Origin: Sphaerisporangium siamense
GTDB lineage: Bacteria; Actinomycetota; Actinomycetes; Streptosporangiales; Streptosporangiaceae
Assembly (NCBI RefSeq): GCF_014205275.1
Contig: NZ_JACHND010000001.1
Location: forward strand, 4,154,001-4,218,000
DNA length: 64,000 nt
Reading direction: 5' to 3'
Part shown: piece by piece, positions 60,474 to 64,000 of the stretch
Position numbering within the stretch: position 1 is the stretch's first letter
Layout of the letters: the number at the start of each line of letters is the position of its first letter
Position numbers and translations under genes: made by a program
Notes under the pieces: generated by a model
What the model saw: only the letters and a program-made list of their open reading frames with translations
Told to the model about the DNA's origin: nothing
Databases searched by the model: none

Positions 60474-61340
60474 ATGAGTGCCTTATGGCGGGCTGTGCTT
60501 GTGGGAGCCGCGATCGGGGTGGGGGAACTTCTGGTCTACCTCAATGGTCCGGAAGACGACTGGACGAAGACGGTTACGTTGTTCTTCGCCCCTTTCCCGA
60601 TGGGGCTGGCGCTGGGGTGGCTGGTCAGGTTGCCGCGCTGGTGGGCGGTGGCGATTCTGGCGCCGTTCGTCAACACGGCGTTCCTCGTTCTCGTGTTCGA
60701 CGGTCAGACGCTCTTCTACATCGAGGACCTCGGCATGAAGCCGATGATCCTCACCTTCGTGGGTATCGGAGTATGCGGCCATGCCGCGGCGGCCGCGGTC
60801 GTCGTCGAGGGTGATCGGACTCTCCGCGTGTCTGTGGTGGGTGCGGTGCTCGTCGGATCCGTCGCCACGTCGTGGAGCCGGGACGCGATAGCCGAGGCGG
60901 CGCGTGCGCGGAGGCTGACCTATGCCGGTGTGCCGCTCATCGCGCCTGCCCTGCGGGACTATCGGCTCACGGATCTCGATGAATGGTTCGACGGAGTGCT
61001 GGTGGGGCCACCGTCGTTCGGACTCGCCTACGAGCACGTACGCGACCGCTCCGAGATAGATGTCTATGTCATGTCGGCGACGGCGGCCTCGCCGCAGGCC
61101 TCGTGCGCCGAACCTGTTCCGGATGTGACCAACAGACCCGACGTGACCGGCACTTGCCGGCAGGTGTCACCGGATGTCTGGGTGCGCCGGGAGGCCGTCT
61201 CGATAAGAGTTTTCGCCAGGCACGGTGATGCCCTGCTACAGATCGCGAGCGACAACACCCCCGAAGCCGACCTGCTCGCCGTGCTGCCGACGATCCGGCC
61301 TACCACCGCGGAAGAACTGGCCGCGGTCGGCGAGATCTGA
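60474..61340 (+). CDS. Membrane protein with extracytoplasmic C-terminal domain
   Basis: A 288-aa protein with about five hydrophobic helices in the first 130 residues (VLVGAAIGVGELLVYL, LFFAPFPMGLALGWLV, VAILAPFVNTAFLVLVF, MILTFVGIGVCGHAAAA, VSVVGAVLVGSVATSW), then a soluble domain with two Cys (QASCAEP, TGTCRQV) likely outside. Family unknown. Start chosen by GAGAGGA. Confidence 0.65.
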   Translation: MSALWRAVLVGAAIGVGELLVYLNGPEDDWTKTVTLFFAPFPMGLALGWLVRLPRWWAVAILAPFVNTAFLVLVFDGQTLFYIEDLGMKPMILTFVGIGVCGHAAAAAVVVEGDRTLRVSVVGAVLVGSVATSWSRDAIAEAARARRLTYAGVPLIAPALRDYRLTDLDEWFDGVLVGPPSFGLAYEHVRDRSEIDVYVMSATAASPQASCAEPVPDVTNRPDVTGTCRQVSPDVWVRREAVSIRVFARHGDALLQIASDNTPEADLLAVLPTIRPTTAEELAAVGEI

Positions 61341-61402
61341 GACGCGCGCCCAGGCAACTCGTAGTCAGCGTCGCCGCGATGGCCGTAACACTCGTGAGCG
61401 GC

Positions 61403-61756
61403 TCACCCGTCCTGGTCGGTCGACTGGCTCACTCCCAGACAGGCCACGATCTGTGCGGCGTCCGGCGCGAGGAACAGGTGAAAGTGGTAGTCGCGTCGTG
61501 CGCTCCTGGCGTAGCCGAGGAGGACGTCCGTCAGTGCGCATGACTCCAGGCGGGAGACGGCGTCGGTGAACCCCAAGGACGGAATTCGCTCGCTTCTGTT
61601 GAGACGCTCGCGACGACGATAGACGCGTACGAGATGGTCGACGGGGACAGCGCCGTTCCATATCTCGAAGTCGCCGCCCGCGAGGATGGCAGCGCGGCAT
61701 GCCGCATCGGCTTCGCCTGGGTACACCAGGAGTTCCGCGAGTGCGTGCCGGTCCAC
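61403..61756 (-). CDS. Hypothetical protein, 117 aa
   Basis: GTG 61756; soluble, mixed alpha/beta, ending QIVACLGVSQSTDQDG. The stretch RSARRDYHFHLFLAPDA suggests a nucleotide or metal-binding edge, but no family is recognised. Weak ribosome site, so the start is uncertain. Confidence 0.5.
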   Translation of the reverse strand: MDRHALAELLVYPGEADAACRAAILAGGDFEIWNGAVPVDHLVRVYRRRERLNRSERIPSLGFTDAVSRLESCALTDVLLGYARSARRDYHFHLFLAPDAAQIVACLGVSQSTDQDG

Positions 61757-61827
61757 GGCGACATGGTCCCACGGCGGTGCCGTCCGCCTTGTTCACGCCC
61801 GGCGCGGAAATCTCTTCATCATGGAGA

Positions 61828-61860
61828 ACGCCCCGTGCCTGTGGTTCGGCTACGGGGCGT
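61828..61860. terminator. Hairpin terminator
   Basis: ACGCCCCGT (61828-61836) pairs with ACGGGGCGT (61852-61860). It ends 16 bp from the stop of the leftward 61876-63021 gene. Confidence 0.65.
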
Positions 61861-61875
61861 GCTCGGGGGAGGGGG

Positions 61876-63021
61876 TCAGTTGCCCAGGACCAGCATGATG
61901 GGGGCGCTGATCTGGTTGGAGTTGAAGTCCATGCGCTGGCGGCGGCCTATTTGGACGCCGTAGGACTTCTCCTCGGCGGAGACGCCCGGGACCTGGAAGA
62001 TGAAGACGCAGTCCATCTGGCCCTGGACGGTGCCGATCGTGAGGGCGCCACGGGCGATGGTCTTGCCGTAGGAGTTGGTCACGACGACCGGGGTGCCCTC
62101 CTTGATATCGGTGTTGGGGCCGCTCTTGACGCTGCAGTTCTGGCCGTTGCTGATGTTGATGATGTTCGGGTCGCCCTTGACGGTGATCTCGCCGCCCACG
62201 TTGACCACCGCGTACGTCGGCGACGGCGACGCGGAGGCGGTGGTGACGCCGACGCCGTTCATGGAGGCGACGAAGTAGCCGCCCGCGCCCAGCAGCACCA
62301 CGGGCAGGCCGACCGCGAGGAGCCAGAACATCGGGCCGCGCTTGCGCTTGGAGGCGCCGTCCGTGGCGGTGTCGTCCTGGTTCGGCTTGTCGTACAGGGA
62401 CGAGCTGTAGAGCGATTGGCCGTAGTGGGACGCCGGGCCGTAGAGGGCGGGGCCCTGGGCGGACTGATCCTGGGACGACTGGTCCTGGGCGGGCCAGCCG
62501 AAGGCGGACGGGTTCTCGGCCGGCCCGCCGAACGGGGACGGAGTCTCGGCCGGGCCGCCGAACGGGGACGGAGTCTCGGCCGGGCCGCCGAACGGGGACT
62601 GGGGCTCGGCCGGGCCGCCGAAGCTCTCGGCCGATCGGCCGTAGGGCGACTGGGGCTCCGAGGTGCGGCCGTACGAGGACTGGCCCTGCGACGGCTGCCC
62701 GTAGTCCTCGGCGGGCCAGCCGTAGGGGGACTGGCCCTGGGAGGGCTGCCCGTAGGGAGGCTGTTCCTGGGACGAGCGGCCGTAGGGAGATTGGTTGTCG
62801 GGCGGCATCCCATAAGGCGATTGGGTATGGGACGGCTGCCCGTAAGGGCTCTCGGACGGCTGGCCGTAAGGGGACTGGTTGTCCGCGGACTGGCCGTATG
62901 GAGATTGGCCGTGGGAAGGCCGGGCGTACGGGGACTCACTCTGGGATGGCTCACCGTACGGGGACTGGTTTTCCGGGGAAACGTCGTAGGGGGATTGGCG
63001 GGGGCCGTTCTGGTACGCCAT
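61876..63021 (-). CDS. QSPYG-repeat membrane-anchored protein
   Basis: A 381-aa protein from ATG 63021. Residues 1-210 are a cytoplasmic low-complexity region of about 25 repeats of the type (Q/S)SPYG.P(S/A), with three near-identical GPAETPSPFG units (about 62510-62600). One membrane helix at about 230-252 (LLAVGLPVVLLGAGGYFV), then a beta-rich outer domain (VVNVGGEITVKGDPNII, two Cys). Same architecture as 17632-18210. Tyr-rich repeats may self-associate or bind cell-division or wall machinery; unproven. Confidence 0.72.
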   Translation of the reverse strand: MAYQNGPRQSPYDVSPENQSPYGEPSQSESPYARPSHGQSPYGQSADNQSPYGQPSESPYGQPSHTQSPYGMPPDNQSPYGRSSQEQPPYGQPSQGQSPYGWPAEDYGQPSQGQSSYGRTSEPQSPYGRSAESFGGPAEPQSPFGGPAETPSPFGGPAETPSPFGGPAENPSAFGWPAQDQSSQDQSAQGPALYGPASHYGQSLYSSSLYDKPNQDDTATDGASKRKRGPMFWLLAVGLPVVLLGAGGYFVASMNGVGVTTASASPSPTYAVVNVGGEITVKGDPNIINISNGQNCSVKSGPNTDIKEGTPVVVTNSYGKTIARGALTIGTVQGQMDCVFIFQVPGVSAEEKSYGVQIGRRQRMDFNSNQISAPIMLVLGN

Positions 63022-63381
63022 CGTTGGTCTCCGTGGTGGGCCGAGATTGGTGCCGTAAAGACAAGCAGCACACCTTAGCCCGGATCCTCCCCGCGCAGGA
63101 CGCGATCGGGTCGTTAATAGGTCACGGGACGATATCTTGGCGGTCACCTGCGCTTCATGGGGCCGGAGACCGCCGCGTGGGGTCTGGACGGGTCCGCGCG
63201 GGCCGGTTCCGGCCTGTCGGCCGGCATGTCGCGCGGGCGTGCTCAGTGACATCACGTGCGGCGACAATTCGATTACTCATGGGAATCGAATTGCTCCGTC
63301 CCGGCCGGTCACGGTGAGATGGGCGGTGCTCGCGCGAAGGCCGGCGGTCGCCGATACTTTCCAATTGTGACGGGGGACTTG
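63022..63381. other. Divergent intergenic region
   Basis: 360 bp between the leftward QSPYG protein and the rightward phosphatase gene. Holds both promoters; no gene supported. Confidence 0.4.
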
Positions 63382-64000
63382 ATGCGGGTCGCGTACGCCA
63401 CGGCGCCGGGAACTCCCGGGCGCCGTAATGAGGATTTCGTCATCGCGGGTCCCGACTGGGTCGTGGTCCTCGACGGCGCCACCGCGCCCGCGGGCGTGGA
63501 ATCCGGCTGCGTTCACGACGTGCCGTGGCTGGTGGCGCGGCTGGCCGCCGCCCTGGCCCGTGGTCTCGTGCTCGACCGCGGCGCGAGCCTGCAGGACATC
63601 CTCGGCGGGGCGATCGGCGCGACGATGAAGGCGCACGTCGACACGTGTGACCTGGCGAACCCCGATTCCCCGTCGTCCACCGTCGCGATGCTCCGCCGGC
63701 GCGGGGAGAGCGTCGACTATCTGGTGCTCTGCGATTCGCCGGTCGTACTGGCGACCGGGGACGGCGGCGTCGAGGTGGTCCACGACGACAGGACCGAACA
63801 CCTGCCCGGCGGCCGGCCGTACAGTTTCGAACTGGTCCGGTCGACGCGTAACCGGCCGGGCGGGTTCTGGGTCGCCTCCACCGATCCGGGCGCCGCGCAC
63901 GAGGCGCTGACCGGGTCGGTCGCGGCGTCGGACCTCGACGGGGCGCTCGTGCTCACCGACGGCGTGACACGGCTGGTGGAGTGGTTCGGGTATTCGTGGG
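63382..64000 (+). CDS. PP2C-like protein phosphatase, partial
   Basis: ATG 63382 with GGGGGA; a GTG at 63367 is an alternative. The frame runs past the right edge (206 residues seen). RRNEDFVIAGPDWVVVLDGATA is the PP2C metal motif (ED...DGA), and VDYLVLCDSPVVLATGD and ALVLTDGVTRLVEWFG match later motifs. Probable Ser/Thr phosphatase; the missing end may hold the last metal Asp. Confidence 0.78.
   Translation, partial: MRVAYATAPGTPGRRNEDFVIAGPDWVVVLDGATAPAGVESGCVHDVPWLVARLAAALARGLVLDRGASLQDILGGAIGATMKAHVDTCDLANPDSPSSTVAMLRRRGESVDYLVLCDSPVVLATGDGGVEVVHDDRTEHLPGGRPYSFELVRSTRNRPGGFWVASTDPGAAHEALTGSVAASDLDGALVLTDGVTRLVEWFGYSW

Noticed and set aside
61699-63078. Large plus-strand frame over the QSPYG gene
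   Set aside because: Gly/Val/Arg-rich mirror of the repeat-coding minus strand, with no initiation signal.
1-64000. CRISPR array
   Set aside because: No regularly spaced 25-40 bp repeats were found; the repeats seen are coding (QSPYG) or att/leader duplications.

Overview
The window is high-GC DNA with dense overlapping ATGA/GTGA gene starts, many GTG/TTG starts and actinomycete protein families: TraSA-type FtsK proteins, a RepSA-like initiator, a KorSA-like GntR regulator, XRE-flavoprotein pairs, DUF2637, DUF6461, PucR-like and PadR proteins. It is an actinomycete chromosome, Streptomyces- or Streptosporangiales-like; the genus cannot be fixed from sequence alone. No complete tRNA or rRNA gene was found.

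Layout. (1) 1-18.4 kb is the body of one integrative/conjugative element on the minus strand. It has a possible integrase start at the left edge, then RapZ-C, Nudix and HU-like proteins, an M48-like protease, an FtsK translocase and a DUF2637 membrane protein. A 52-bp nested palindrome at 10.2 kb precedes plus-strand regulators (small RHH-like protein, HTH-Nudix fusion, Nudix, antirepressor). It also carries an unrecognised two-gene module (14409-16514 plus 13957-14412, the second resembling GIY-YIG nucleases). (2) 18.46-31.95 kb is a nearly complete AICE bounded by 48-bp direct repeats of the 3' half of a tRNA-Val gene. It holds integrase, RepSA-like initiator, TraSA-like translocase, Pra-like activator, KorSA-like regulator with operators, and an XRE-flavoprotein pair. 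Its cargo is a TIGR02391-like protein and a Shedu-like (DUF4263) nuclease, probably antiphage defence. (3) 31.9-45.06 kb is a rearranged third element. Two 1295-bp IS3-family copies in inverted orientation bracket about 10.1 kb that carries a complete pPIWI-RE system (pPIWI-RE protein, DinG/XPD-like helicase, REase), an XRE regulator and transposase debris. A third att core is split between the inner edge of the left IS and the outer edge of the right IS. Inverting 33385-43502 rejoins the tRNA 3' end around one IS with a CCC target duplication, so IS-mediated inversion is the simplest history. Truncated integrase C-termini lie at both outer edges.

(4) 45-50.7 kb mixes an O-methyltransferase, a decayed copy of the AICE flavoprotein region, a DUF6461-like gene, a truncated methyltransferase, a MazG-like gene and repeats shared with the AICE right end. 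This looks like old element junctions. (5) 50.7-64 kb looks like ordinary chromosome: small secreted proteins, a PucR-like regulator, a PadR/membrane pair, a secreted serine hydrolase, a Tat hemerythrin-domain protein, a QSPYG-repeat membrane protein and the start of a PP2C-like phosphatase.

Together the window is a tandem array of tRNA-Val-targeted integrative elements used as an accessory and defence island. The pPIWI-RE cassette inside an IS3-bounded, apparently inverted segment is the standout known-class system, and the 13.9-16.5 kb gene pair is the best candidate for something undescribed.
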